64,000 nucleotides of DNA, from assembly GCF_029227915.1 (NCBI RefSeq), contig NC_079878.1:9300001-9364000 (forward strand), read 5' to 3'. A program made the position numbers and the translations under genes. Positions 44,380-54,349 of the stretch are shown here, piece by piece. Position 1 is the first letter of the stretch, and each line of letters starts with the position of its first letter. The notes under the pieces were generated by a model. It saw nothing but the letters and a program-made list of their open reading frames with translations. It was not told the origin of the DNA and ran no database searches. Origin of the DNA: Hydractinia symbiolongicarpus (taxonomy: Eukaryota; Cnidaria; Hydrozoa; Anthoathecata; Hydractiniidae).

Positions 44380-45015
44380 CATCTGACGTTTTTTGCATGT
44401 GACGTTTTTCTTGCATCTGACGTTTTTCCTGCATTTGACGTTTTTCTTGCATCTGATGTTTTTCTTGCATATGACGTTTTTTTTGCATGTGACGTTTTTC
44501 TTGCATCTAACGTTTTTCTTGCATCTGATGTTTATCTTGCATCTGACGTTTTTCTTGCATCTGATGTTTTTCTTGCATCTGATGTTTTTCCTGCATCTGA
44601 CGTCTTTCTTGCATCCGACGTTTATCTTGCATCTGACGTTTTTCTTGCATCTGATGTTTTTCTTGCATATGACGTTTTTCTTGCATGTGACGTTTTTCTT
44701 GCATGTGACGTTTATCTTGCATCTGACGTTTATCTTGCATCTGACGTTTTTCTTGCATGTGACGTTTATCTTGCATCTGACGTTTATCTTGCATCTGACG
44801 TTTTTCTTGCATCTGACATTTTTCTTGCATCTGACGTTTTTCTTGCATCTGATGTTTATCTTGCATCTGACGTTTTTCTTGCATGTGACGTTTATCTTGC
44901 ATCTGACGTTTATCTTGCATCTGAAGTTTTTCTTGCATCTGATGTTTTTCTTGCATCTGACGTTTTTCTTGCATCTGACGTTTTTACATGTTAAGATTTT
45001 GCATGTGAAGTTTTT
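44380..45015. repeat. 18-bp minisatellite, about 35 units
   Basis: Unit CTTGCATCTGACGTTTTT with variants (GATGTT, CATGTGACG, TTTATC). Because 18 is a multiple of 3, each frame repeats a hexapeptide: FLASDV and FLHLTF on the plus strand, MQEKRQ/MQDKRQ and CKKNVR on the minus strand, and four frames stay open across the array. I cannot tell whether any is translated. The minus-strand MQEKRQ frame would be a highly charged coil-like protein. Third-position constraint is not obvious, so I list it as a repeat. Confidence 0.9.
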
Positions 45016-45299
45016 AATTTTGATGTTTTTTTTTCTGTTTTTTTTTTGCATCTCACGTGTTCTGCGTCTGAGGTTTTTGTGGGGTTTTTTGCAAATAACT
45101 AACTAAATTTTATTAACATATAAGTTAACCGAAGTATCCATTTAACAGCTTTTTCTATAAATGCGACGTTATGCATCCGACCCTATACATGAGTCTATTG
45201 AAAAGTATTCAAAAATTAATTTATACACTTTTTTGTATAAACAATCGATTTTTTCGTCCCAAACATTTTTTAGCTACTTGGGAATAAACGGGGGGGAAA
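45016..45299. other. Intergenic, no supported gene
   Basis: AT-rich with degenerate outliers of the minisatellite near 45050-45070. Confidence 0.4.
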
Positions 45300-45545
45300 T
45301 AAAGTAATAAAGTCAGTAACCGGTAGGTTTAACGTCCTTGAAGATTCTATCCTAATGGCTGGCTATTCGTCCCCTGCGACGGTAACTTGCTTGCCTGCCA
45401 ATTGACAGTACACAAGCCGATTAGCAGTCAGAACATGGCTCCAAATGGACTGAAAACACTACATTTGAAGTGCACCGAGATGCAGACTCGAACCTGCGAC
45501 CTTATGATTTCTAGTTAACAGCGCCTTACCTACACCATCCCCGCC
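45300..45545 (-). mobile_element. tRNA-derived SINE
   Basis: The minus strand begins GGCGGGGATGGTGTAGGTAA (A box) and has a canonical B box GGTTCGAGTC (complement of 45485-45494). The body includes GGCTTGTGTACTGTCAATTG and GGCAGGCAAGCAAG, and the 3' end TCAAGGACGTTAAACC. Same family as 22633-22892 and the better preserved of the two. Confidence 0.82.
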
Positions 45546-46580
45546 AAATTTTAGCAATTTTGAGAGTGATTGTTTAAATTTGATATTGTTTATAAAAAAA
45601 AGTGCATTCCTATTTACAAGACACAATAATCATCTGCAAAAAACCACAACTGTGCTTCCAAATATAAACAAACTAAAAGTGCCTTTTTTTATAAACTTCT
45701 ATGTAGTGGAATCAGTCTAAAGGCGACGGTCCACTGGTGCAAAAATAAAAGTCGAGGTTAAAAATTTTTCCATAAACTTTAATGTAAAATTAACCAATCT
45801 GTTCCGAGTTTTAAGTTCTGTTATATAAGAAGGTTTTTACTTCAGAGCATGTCCGCTTTAGACAAAACCCATTGCACTCAATTTTGCAACGTTTTGTATG
45901 CTTTAACTAAGCTGTTGTCTTTATACACTTTATTTACTTTTTTGAGATGTGTCATTAACGGAGGAATTGGCAAGGGAAATGTAATATATCAAAAAACATC
46001 TCGCAGAACGTACTGCTGACAAAACAGGACATAGATATGACAACAAAATGGCATGGATAAGATATTCTGCGTCCTTATGATGTCAGCTCTTCTCTTTTCT
46101 GTGACGTAGTCGTTTAGTGTAGGCTGGTTGTGAATAAGTGAGAGATTTCACTCTTTCGTGTGAAGGTGTTGGGCCTTTTAAAGCCTCATTTAGTTCGTTG
46201 TTTTGTTCGTATTTTCATTCTTCATTCGCCATTTTTTTTTCCTTTGTTTCAATATGCGAACTTCTTCTCGTTTTTTTTCTCGTACATGTTGACCGTTTTT
46301 ATTATTTTGAATTTAAATCTAATTTTTTATTTTTTTTGCATTTATTTTTATGCTATTAAATTACGTATTCATTGATACGAACGATGGTGCGAACATAATT
46401 TACTTAATATTGAACAGAATTTAGGCTAAACAAAAAATATACTGCCACTATCTAAAACTTCCATCTTAAATCACCATGATACGTTCAATCATTTTGCAAG
46501 ATGAAAAGAAATCACTTGTTTAGTAGTTATGGAAATAAAATTTTGTTTTTCTCTTTTGATGGACTTGTCAAGGCCGTTTA
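45546..46580. other. Intergenic, no supported gene
   Basis: T-rich open stretches at 46138-46375 are low-complexity. This is the 3' flank of member C. Confidence 0.4.
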
Positions 46581-47042
46581 CTAGTGAGTAAGCGGCATGA
46601 CACGTCGTAACACTTGTTTTTCATTTCTGCTTAATTTTTTATCAGTTTTATTTCTCGTATGTCGAACTTGAACTGGAGTACTTGTAGTAGTAAAAATGGT
46701 TTTGTCATCAAGCTCTTGATTTAACTGTTTATATGCGAATTTCTCTGAAAATGATAGACGGCGATTCTGTTCTTCAACCTCTAAGTATAAAGGAATGGTC
46801 TTACTTCTTGACCGTTGATTTTCACGTATATATAAATTCTGAGTAGAAACATATAATTGAATTCTTTTCCATTTTTCTTCTTCTTTGTCGTCCTTTTTCG
46901 CTATCACATTATTTTCAATTTCCTTATTTTCCCGTTTGATGTTGTAGCCTTTATTTTCCCCATTCTTTGGCATGGTTTCGTTGTTGTTATTTTCGTTAAT
47001 GTCGTAACAACCTAACAAAATAAATCTAACCAGTTTTCTCAT
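46581..47042 (-). CDS. Novel clustered small-protein family, member C (153 aa)
   Basis: Single-exon frame. N-terminus MRKLVRFILLGCY; Asn/Lys/Glu-rich middle; KWKRIQLYVSTQN at about 58-70; RSKTIP at 79-84 (RSNTVP in relatives); RRLSFSEKFAYKQL at 94-107; tail KTIFTTTSTPVQVRH and DKKLSRNEKQVLRRVMPL. RRLS is a textbook basophilic-kinase consensus, though phosphorylation is only a possibility. The N-terminus and upstream flank are close to the broken copy F, and the tail to member B, so A/B/C/F form one subgroup. GTTACCAAGCAAC lies at about 47202-47214, some 160 bp upstream, and fits the RFX X-box consensus (RYYNYY-N-RRNRAC). Function unknown. Confidence 0.75.
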   Translation of the reverse strand: MRKLVRFILLGCYDINENNNNETMPKNGENKGYNIKRENKEIENNVIAKKDDKEEEKWKRIQLYVSTQNLYIRENQRSRSKTIPLYLEVEEQNRRLSFSEKFAYKQLNQELDDKTIFTTTSTPVQVRHTRNKTDKKLSRNEKQVLRRVMPLTH

Positions 47043-47194
47043 GTTTTTTTTCTGACTGTTAGCTACATCTCACAACTCGCTATTAGCAATTAAATTTTAG
47101 AAACGAGAGAGTCCCAGGCAATTAAATAGTTTTTGCATCGGGAAGCTCATTATTAAAACCTTTTTTAAATTGGATTTCCTATTTGTTACCAAGC

Positions 47195-47220
47195 AACAGC
47201 TTGTACTTATTCTATTTAAC
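47195..47220. promoter_or_regulatory. Candidate X-box (RFX site) upstream of member C
   Basis: GTTACCAAGCAAC satisfies both half-sites of the X-box with a 1-bp spacer. Known RFX-regulated genes with such proximal sites are often ciliary. Related, weaker motifs sit at similar distance upstream of A, B, D and E. Confidence 0.45.
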
Positions 47221-49966
47221 ACGAATTTTTTTTTATGTTTTCAGCAAAGTTTATTTTGTAATTTTAGACTGGAAACCGTAAAATATCTATATTATAATGG
47301 GTAGTACCAAATCCTGTGCTTGCCCCCACCTATCCCAACTTACCCCACCCACCTTCACCCAGCCAAATTATTTACCCACCAACCCTACCCAGCTAAAAAA
47401 TTTATCCACCCACCCTACCCAGTTAAAATAATTATCCACTAACCCTCACCCGGCCAAAACATTTTGCTTATATGGATAAGAAAGCATTGATCCAGATTAA
47501 ACAGGTTTTTTTATAATTTAACTTAATGAATGCCTTTAAAATGTTCTTAACTTTTTAAATTTAAAGTCTTAAAATGTTCTTAAATTGTTCTTAATTTTCC
47601 TCTATTCATTTTCAAAATTTAAAGTTTAAAACATTTCAGTAACTCTTGGTATTGTCAAATTTTCTTGATATGTTCTTAATTTTATATCTCTGAAGAAATA
47701 TGTAGTAGTTATCGCACAGTGCCAAGAAAATATCGAAGCCTTAAGGCGAGTGAAATATACGGAAACGAAAAAACGAGAAAAATATAACGATGTTTTTCTA
47801 GAACAAGTGCGATAACTAGTTTATCATGTAAACCGAGTATAAATCATTGTAATTTAGTATATTCCGCAGACGATTGTTTAGTTGTAGTTATCGTTGCAAA
47901 TTGCCTTTATCTCGCAAAAATATTATGCCTAATCAGTACCGCTGATGTATGATAAGTTATCGAATTAAACACAAAACTCCTTCAACGCGCTGTGGATATA
48001 ACCTTAATTCACAGTTAAACTAAAAATCTCTACGGTGGAGAGCACTGGCTATTTTCTTTAATGACAATGTGGGAACAAACGAATAATTGAACCGTGAATA
48101 TTTACTAGGTAACGCTAAATCACTTTTGGGCGACTGCCCCTACCCTAGCGTAGAATTTTTAATCATACGGTCATATCTTGCGCTATCTCGAACATCCAAG
48201 TTCAATTGAAAAATAAAAAGTATAGATAGCTAGCTAAACAGAAAGTAAAAAGTCAGGCAGTTAAAAGACTACAAAAGATTATCGCTTTAAGAAAATGTAC
48301 GCCCAGAATTAAATAAGGATAAAGTACTCCAAAATACCTCGTTCCCAGAGCATTTTGTCTTTTTAGGGTCCAAAGGACCCTGGGGAAGAGCAGTGGCAAA
48401 ATAGGAGAATTCCAGTGTTTTAAATGCACATTAAAATATTTCTTCGCAAGCATAAAATTTAAAACATGAAATTTTGAAACTATTTTGTGAGAAAACTCTA
48501 TCGCCCGGCTATAGAGGGGACCCAGGATAGGTGCAGGGTCGGAACAACGATAATTTCGTTACGGTGGTTACCACCGTAGTAATTTGCCCATGGGTACGAC
48601 GGTTTTTGAAAACAATAGAAAACATGAAAGATTAGCTGCGTGCGAGATTTGAACCGTACTGCAAATTTTCGCACGTGACCGGCTGAAAATGACTACTCTC
48701 AGAAGGTCGATAAAAAGAAATTCACGGACAAGTTCTTGTTTTTCAAGAAAAACAATAACTTTACTCAGCGAGTTATTAACCAATCAGGAAAATAATATCA
48801 GCTATTTGCACTGAAGAATTGAATAATAAGTAAAAATTGCACTCGTTTCTCGGCAGAAAATAATATTATAGCATATATTTCGAGTAGATTAACCACTCAC
48901 CATTGCGAAAAAAACTCTAACCATAAGATGAGTTTCTATATTTTATATATATTTAAAAGAAACAAAAAAAAACGCACGGTACTAATTAAACATTGCTGTG
49001 TAGTATATAGAAAATGTAACAAAACATTGCTGTGTAGTATATAGAAAATGTAACAAAACTCGTTAACGAATAAAGAAGGTGGTGTAGTTATTTTTGCTAT
49101 ATTGCTAAAATTAACACTTCACAATAGAATGGATAATCGCCCACCACTGGTACTCTTCTGTTAAATTCTCTAGATTTGAAAAGTTGTCAGCAGAGAGAAA
49201 GTGGTAGAGAAGTCAGAAGCAGCCATTTTATGCGCAAAGATTTTTATTTTACAACATTGTTTTAGTTTGCACCTTAAATTAAATATAAATCAAATTGAAT
49301 CCCTCCGATATGGAAGATTAAAATAACAGTAAAAATGATTGTGTAATAACAGAGGTATCTGGAGGAGATCAATAGGTGATAAGAAACCGGTAATGAAGAA
49401 CTTAAAAAGGGAGAAATAATATTTTGCAATTGAGATTATCTCTGAAGATGGACATTGTATATCGCACTGTTTTGCCACTAATTTTGGAGAGCCACTTACG
49501 CATGTTTTAAATCGCTTAGAACAAAGATCTCTCAAAAATATTTCCCTATATAAAAGTTTTTCGATTTGTGAAATATATGAATATATAAATGGAAAGGTGA
49601 TGAAATTCTTTGTGAAATATATGAATATATAAATGAAAAGGTGATACAATAACGCAACTGTAGACTTGTTCTTAATTGCGTTCTCCAGAATTTACCAAAC
49701 AAAAGTAGTTTTCTACCATGCAGATAGGGTAAATACTTTGCATGCCTGACACACGGTTACGCCCATTATAATGCTTGTGTACGTTTGTCAAGTAGACCAG
49801 TATCTCGATTGGACATTGAATGGACATTTGCCCATGTATACAAAAACTCAATTTTCCCGTTGATAGGAGAAGTGTATCTTTACATCTCTTTGTTTTCCGC
49901 TATATATTTCCTTGTGTAAACCAGGGAAATGTAAATCTCTTTTCATTTCTTTTTTCAACACTATTG
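47221..49966. other. Intergenic with C-rich tandem repeat, no supported gene
   Basis: 47315-47460 holds about four degenerate units of CCACCCACCCTACCCAGCTA plus AT-rich spacer, strongly C-rich on the plus strand. 48333-48395 is a worn CAACCTCG-type palindromic MITE (CCTCGTTCCCAGAGCATT ... CCCTGGGGAAGAG). 48987-49058 has a tandem duplication of 36 bp (AAACATTGCTGTGTAGTATA...). 49568-49648 has another (TTTGTGAAATATATGAATAT...). No gene recognised. Confidence 0.5.
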
Positions 49967-50410
49967 TTAACGACTTAACAACGAAACGCGTCTTAACATT
50001 TTCTTTTCTTTACCACTCATTTTCTCTCCAGATTTATCTTTCATTTGCTTTAATTGGACTGGTACTTCCAAAAGTTGAGGCAATTTATCGTCATCAAGCT
50101 CCTGATATAACTGCTTATACGCGTATTTCTCGGAACAAGAAATCTTACGACTCTTTTGTTCAACTGTTGAAGTCGGAGGTACAGTGTTACTTCGCAGTCG
50201 TGGATTTTCACGTTCCTGAGAAATCACAGATGGTAGATTCAACTTAATTTCATGCCAATAAATCACTTTTCTGTCATCTTTGCCATTCCCATCTTTACTA
50301 ATTTTTATCTTGCTATCATTTTTTCCATTTTTCCTTGCTTTGTTTTCCTCGCTTTTATTTGATTCATCGTTGAAACAAAATGATAAAAGAATTCTTAACA
50401 AATTTCCCAT
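49967..50410 (-). CDS. Novel clustered small-protein family, member D (147 aa)
   Basis: The frame is open from 50443, but the second ATG (50410, MGNLLRILLSFCF) aligns with the starts of the relatives, so I use it. Layout: hydrophobic/Cys N-terminus; Lys/Asn/Asp-rich middle with SKDGNGKDDRKV; YWHEIKLNLPS (51-61); RSNTVP at 73-78; RKISCSEKYAYKQL at 88-101; tail EVPVQLKQMKDK and EKMSGKEKKMLRRVSLL. The Gly at position 2 could allow myristoylation, but Ser/Thr is not at position 6, so this is weak. Closest relative is E, 1.3 kb away, in both sequence and upstream flank (TTTATTGAACA). A GTTGTT-AT-AGATAC X-box-like motif lies at 50538-50551. Function unknown. Confidence 0.75.
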   Translation of the reverse strand: MGNLLRILLSFCFNDESNKSEENKARKNGKNDSKIKISKDGNGKDDRKVIYWHEIKLNLPSVISQERENPRLRSNTVPPTSTVEQKSRKISCSEKYAYKQLYQELDDDKLPQLLEVPVQLKQMKDKSGEKMSGKEKKMLRRVSLLSR

Positions 50411-50750
50411 CCTGTTATTTTTTCCTAGGTTTGAAATTAGCATTGTAAATTGTGAAAATCGCTCAGGTATTTATTTTATTCGATAGATTAATTAATAGGG
50501 TTTATTGAACATTCTGTTATCAGGCTGTTGTGGCTTTGTTGTTATAGATACCAGTTGTCACAATAAAATAATTAAGGCGACCTTGTTAAAGATAAGTCTG
50601 TGCTTTTAACCTCGCAGCAAGGACGATAAAACAATATCGCATTTAAGATTTATAGCTTGAAGATTTCGTGCGTGGTTTCACATGACCCGGCTTTGAACTA
50701 CAGAGATTGGAGATTACTCATGGGTAACTCTGATATATTTTTTTATGTTA

Positions 50751-50921
50751 AGGGGGATTTTCACGAAGCGAATTGAGCGGCGAATTCGACGGCGAATTCG
50801 ACGGCGAATTGTATCTGAGCATCCGCAGTTTTGTTTGTTTTGATTTTGCATCGAACTGCGCATGCTCAGATACAATTCGCCGTCGAATTCGCCGCTCAAT
50901 TCGCTTCGTGAAAATCCCCCT
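50751..50921. mobile_element. MITE with TTA target duplication (171 bp)
   Basis: Perfectly paired long termini starting AGGGGGATTTTCACGAAGCG and ending with its complement, continuing through AATTGAGCGGCGAATTCGAC. A 3-bp TTA flanks each end (50748-50750, 50922-50924), the pattern of PIF/Harbinger-type MITEs. The left arm contains an extra GCGAATTCGACG unit. A degenerate half copy sits at about 15624-15700. Confidence 0.85.
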
Positions 50922-50924
50922 TTA

Positions 50925-51262
50925 TACATACCTACAAATTTCTTTAGAATATCTTCTTTTATAAGACTTGTTGCGCTGTAAGTACCGAAAGTGACAAGCA
51001 TTAGTATTAAATAAATCTTTATGTGACAACACTAAGCATCTAAAGAATTAAAATCTGTTTAAATTGAAGTTATTCAACTGTAGAATATTTACATTTATCT
51101 TGTCAATACTGTCCAAATAATTCCTTGTTGTGCGGGACACATTGTATACTGTAGCCATAAAAAAAGCATTTGGAATCTTCTAAATCGTTACTAACCTTTC
51201 CCAATGAAGGAACAGTAAAATGTAAGTTTTCTATCCTTTGTTTTCTTTTTACAACACCGTTA
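50925..51262. other. Intergenic between members D and E
   Basis: 3' flank of member E. No other feature recognised. Confidence 0.4.
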
Positions 51263-51721
51263 TTAATTATTCAGCTGCGAAACCCGTCTTAACATTCTCT
51301 TTTCTTTACCACTCATCTTTTCCCTAGGTTCATCTCTTATACGACTCAGATGGATTGGCACTTCTAAAGCTTTAGGTATTTTACTGTCATCAAGTTCCAG
51401 ATATAACTGTCTATACGCATAAATCTCAGAACATGAAACTTTGCGACTTTTTTGTTCATTTTTTAAATACGTAGGTACTGTGTTACTTCTTATTCTGTTG
51501 TTTACATTTTCATGAGAAGTTTGATCTGGAAGGTTTAATTGAATTTCATGAGAATTTTTTACTTTTTCGTCAACTTTCTGATTACCATTTTTTGCTATTT
51601 CTTTCTTTCTTTTTTCGTTATTTTTTTTCTTATTTACGTCTGTTTCGTTTACATGTTTATCGCTTTCACTTTGTTCATCGTCAAACATACAGGATAAAAA
51701 AAGTCTTAAAAATTTTGCCAT
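51263..51721 (-). CDS. Novel clustered small-protein family, member E (152 aa)
   Basis: Single-exon frame. N-terminus MAKFLRLFLSCMF; acidic/Lys-rich middle (DVNKKKNNEKRKKEIAKNG); KVKNSHEIQLNLPD (53-66); RSNTVP at 78-83; RKVSCSEIYAYRQL at 93-106; tail EVPIHLSRIRDE and EKMSGKEKRMLRRVSQL. With D it forms a recent pair sharing LNLP, EVP and MSGKEK signatures. The two adjacent genes are in the same orientation, so tandem duplication is the simple explanation. A partial motif GTTGCTATAGTTGTAA is at 51854-51869. No transmembrane segment. Function unknown. Confidence 0.75.
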   Translation of the reverse strand: MAKFLRLFLSCMFDDEQSESDKHVNETDVNKKKNNEKRKKEIAKNGNQKVDEKVKNSHEIQLNLPDQTSHENVNNRIRSNTVPTYLKNEQKSRKVSCSEIYAYRQLYLELDDSKIPKALEVPIHLSRIRDEPREKMSGKEKRMLRRVSQLNN

Positions 51722-51986
51722 ACTCTCTTTTTTCCTGTACAGACCTTCAGTATTTATGACATTAGAAACCGTGTTCAGTTATTTACTTGTCTTATGCGCA
51801 AAATTATTCAATAAGTTTTATTGAACAGTTGGATATAAGTTATTTGCTTTGGTGTTGCTATAGTTGTAAATAAACCTTATAAGATAATTAAGCGGACTGA
51901 TTTATTGCTTATCCATACATTTTGTAATAATAAAGTCTTAAATTTTTTTAACTAATGTTAAATTTCTGTAAATACACAGTAGACTT
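51722..51986. promoter_or_regulatory. Upstream region of member E
   Basis: Shares TTTATTGAACA and TTGTT/GTTGCTATAG elements with the region upstream of member D, so the duplication unit includes 5' flanking DNA that may hold the promoter. Confidence 0.45.
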
Positions 51987-52110
51987 CTCTTTAATAATAA
52001 CCGTATTTTGTTTTTCCGCCCTAAAAAAAAAAAGAAGGGTTACAGAAACACGAAATGCAGAATGTAATGGAGGGACGAGCCCGGGGATTTTTTTACGGGT
52101 AACCGACTAG
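51987..52110 (+). mobile_element. Short-subfamily Helitron (124 bp)
   Basis: TCTCTTTAATAATAACCG start; worn hairpin CCCGGGGATTTTTTTACGGG; TAACCGA; CTAG at 52107-52110. Same length as the two 124-bp copies at 34350 and 34474. A tract of A near 52022-52032 distinguishes it. Confidence 0.85.
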
Positions 52111-52197
52111 TCTATATACGTCTGTCACGCAAAAGGGTGCCGCAAGTAGCGAGTCGCGCGCATGCGGTATAAAAAAGACGGGCGAACCCATGGATTC
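52111..52197 (+). mobile_element. Short Helitron in tandem, 3' truncated
   Basis: TCTATATACGTCTGTCACGC directly after the previous CTAG, interior as copy 3 at 34598. The match ends at GGGCGAACCCATGGATT without the second half of the hairpin or CTAG. Confidence 0.75.
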
Positions 52198-54349
52198 TGA
52201 TCTTGCAATCCTAACAAAAAGCTGAAGGGGAAAGGGGTGGATTTTGGTTTCTAGGTTGAGAGATTGAGATTAGCTTTATAACTTTTACGTTTTCTTCAAC
52301 ATGCCCAACGAAAACGACGTTTGGACAGGTTGTAGAGTAGCTTATAAATCGGGATATCTACTCACTCGTTCTCCAACGTCCCAGGAACATTTCTGCTTTG
52401 TAGTAGCCTTGCCTTTGCTTTTTAACTACATTTGAAGAGCAGAATATTATTGCTTTAATTTTGTTAAATTTTATATTGTTTTGTTTCATTTCATGCAATG
52501 ATGAAGATAGTAAACGATAGTAAACGATAAGAAAATATTTACACACGTTCAAAACTTTCCACTTGTTGTCGATTGTTAACGGAAGTTACCAAACCAAGTG
52601 AGTCATGTCACTAAGGTAAGAAATAAAAAGCATATTATATTAAATTAAACTTTAATCTTTTTGACCTGATTTCACAAATTTAACATTTTAATTCTGACGA
52701 CTCTTTGGTGATAAATAAAAACATAATTAGAGCGTCGTGGATTTTTTTTGGCTGCTAAAACTAAACGAAAAACAATTCCTATTCACGATGTCAGCATACA
52801 AAATAACAGAAACTCGTTAAGCGTATCTGAGAGGAATCCTCTAGAAATTTATACGTATATCCAAAATGTATTGCTATGTATCACATTTCTAGTTTTCAAG
52901 AAAATTAAAAATACTCTTCGTGAAAAGTTTGATCATCTGGGAAATGAAGACATTGATAAAATTATATACTTTCTTTTGCTGACGTTCAGTTTCTTACAAA
53001 CAAAAATTTTCGCTTGCAAGAAAATCTACGTAAGCACTTACGAAACTTTGTCAGTGTTTACGTACTTTCCGTTAAACATGTCATGTACATTAATATTTTA
53101 CGCAACATAAGAGAATAAATGAACACTGCCCAGTCCGTAAGCCCTTACGCAAAGCTTTACGCACATGTGAATGCAGCTTTAGGGGACTTGAGCTTTTGCG
53201 AATATTTTTTTGTGCGAGGTGTACATATACATATCGAAGTATTCTGAAGGATTCCATTAAGGTAGCGGTAATCACTAGATATGCCCAGATGTACCCAACG
53301 GAGTTACAGCTACTCATTGGCTAAAAACATTACAAACAAATTCAGCGTTGTGTAGCTCAGCTTACTGAGGTTGCTGCATTATCACATCTCCTGTTTTCAA
53401 AAATGCTTCTTCAACTTCGTATCGAAAATTTCTTTATTTTTGAGGAGTGTAGTATTAAATAATTAATTTTTAATTCGCTTTGCTTAAACGAAATTAACCT
53501 TATTTATTTTACCGTAGCCAGACCTGACAGAATAAAAACAAGTTGTTTGAGAAGAGGAGTCGTCTTAGCTTGGCTTCTTTAGCCTAAAAGGTCGTCACAT
53601 AATTTACCCTACAAAACTTTACAATACTCTGCAAAACCACAATATCATTATTTCTCCCACAAAACTGTTAAAGCACACTAAAAAATTATAACAAAAAGTA
53701 CCCTTAACATAATTTTTGCCTGCGCAATGGCATAATAAACTTTCTCCTTAACTTTAGGGTGGGTGGGAGGCTGCTTGAATACTTGAAAGCTAATCGACGT
53801 GTGATTGAATTTTGCTTAAAATCACGTGACAACGTGATACCGAGGTTAGTAATGTAAGGCCTGCTCTACACCGAAGATAAATTCTAAAACGTGCGCAGTG
53901 AGTGTTATACAGAAAGCGTGAAGGAAGTACGCAATGTTAAGTATACTGGCAACCTTGACCCCCGGGCTCTTTGTCTCATTTTCAAAACGGGACGGGCAGG
54001 TATATCAAAAAGGGAAAAGAAGAATATACTTACCCTTCTAAACCATTGCCTGGGCAAATAAAAGTTTTATAGACAAGTGGCTTTTACTTTTCTTGTCAAT
54101 ATAGCTAACCTGTCCCGTAGTTGCATGTATATGTTTTGATAAGCAACTTATCTGTTGACCTGGTACTTTAGTTACAAAAATTTGCCTTTCATAAGAAAGT
54201 TGCTTAGTGAATCCGTACTGGATTGGTATAGGTTCCTGTGTTTTTTAATATTAATTCTTTATCGTTCTTTTCAATGGTCGTAATGATCTTAAATTCGGTT
54301 ACCATAGGTTATCTATATGCGCGTAATCTGCTACCTTGCATATACAACA
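52198..54349. other. Intergenic, no firmly supported gene
   Basis: A plus-strand frame at 52748-53110 begins with KRKTIPIHDVSIQNNRNSLS, faintly like the RSKTIP...RRLS region of the small-protein family, but the rest does not match. 53950-53975 has CAACCTTGACCCCCGGGCTC, an isolated MITE-like end. Nothing else. Confidence 0.4.

Noticed and set aside
44230-45106. Four long frames as four genes
   Set aside because: All arise from one 18-bp minisatellite; a multiple-of-three unit makes frames open automatically. Kept as a repeat with the coding possibility noted.
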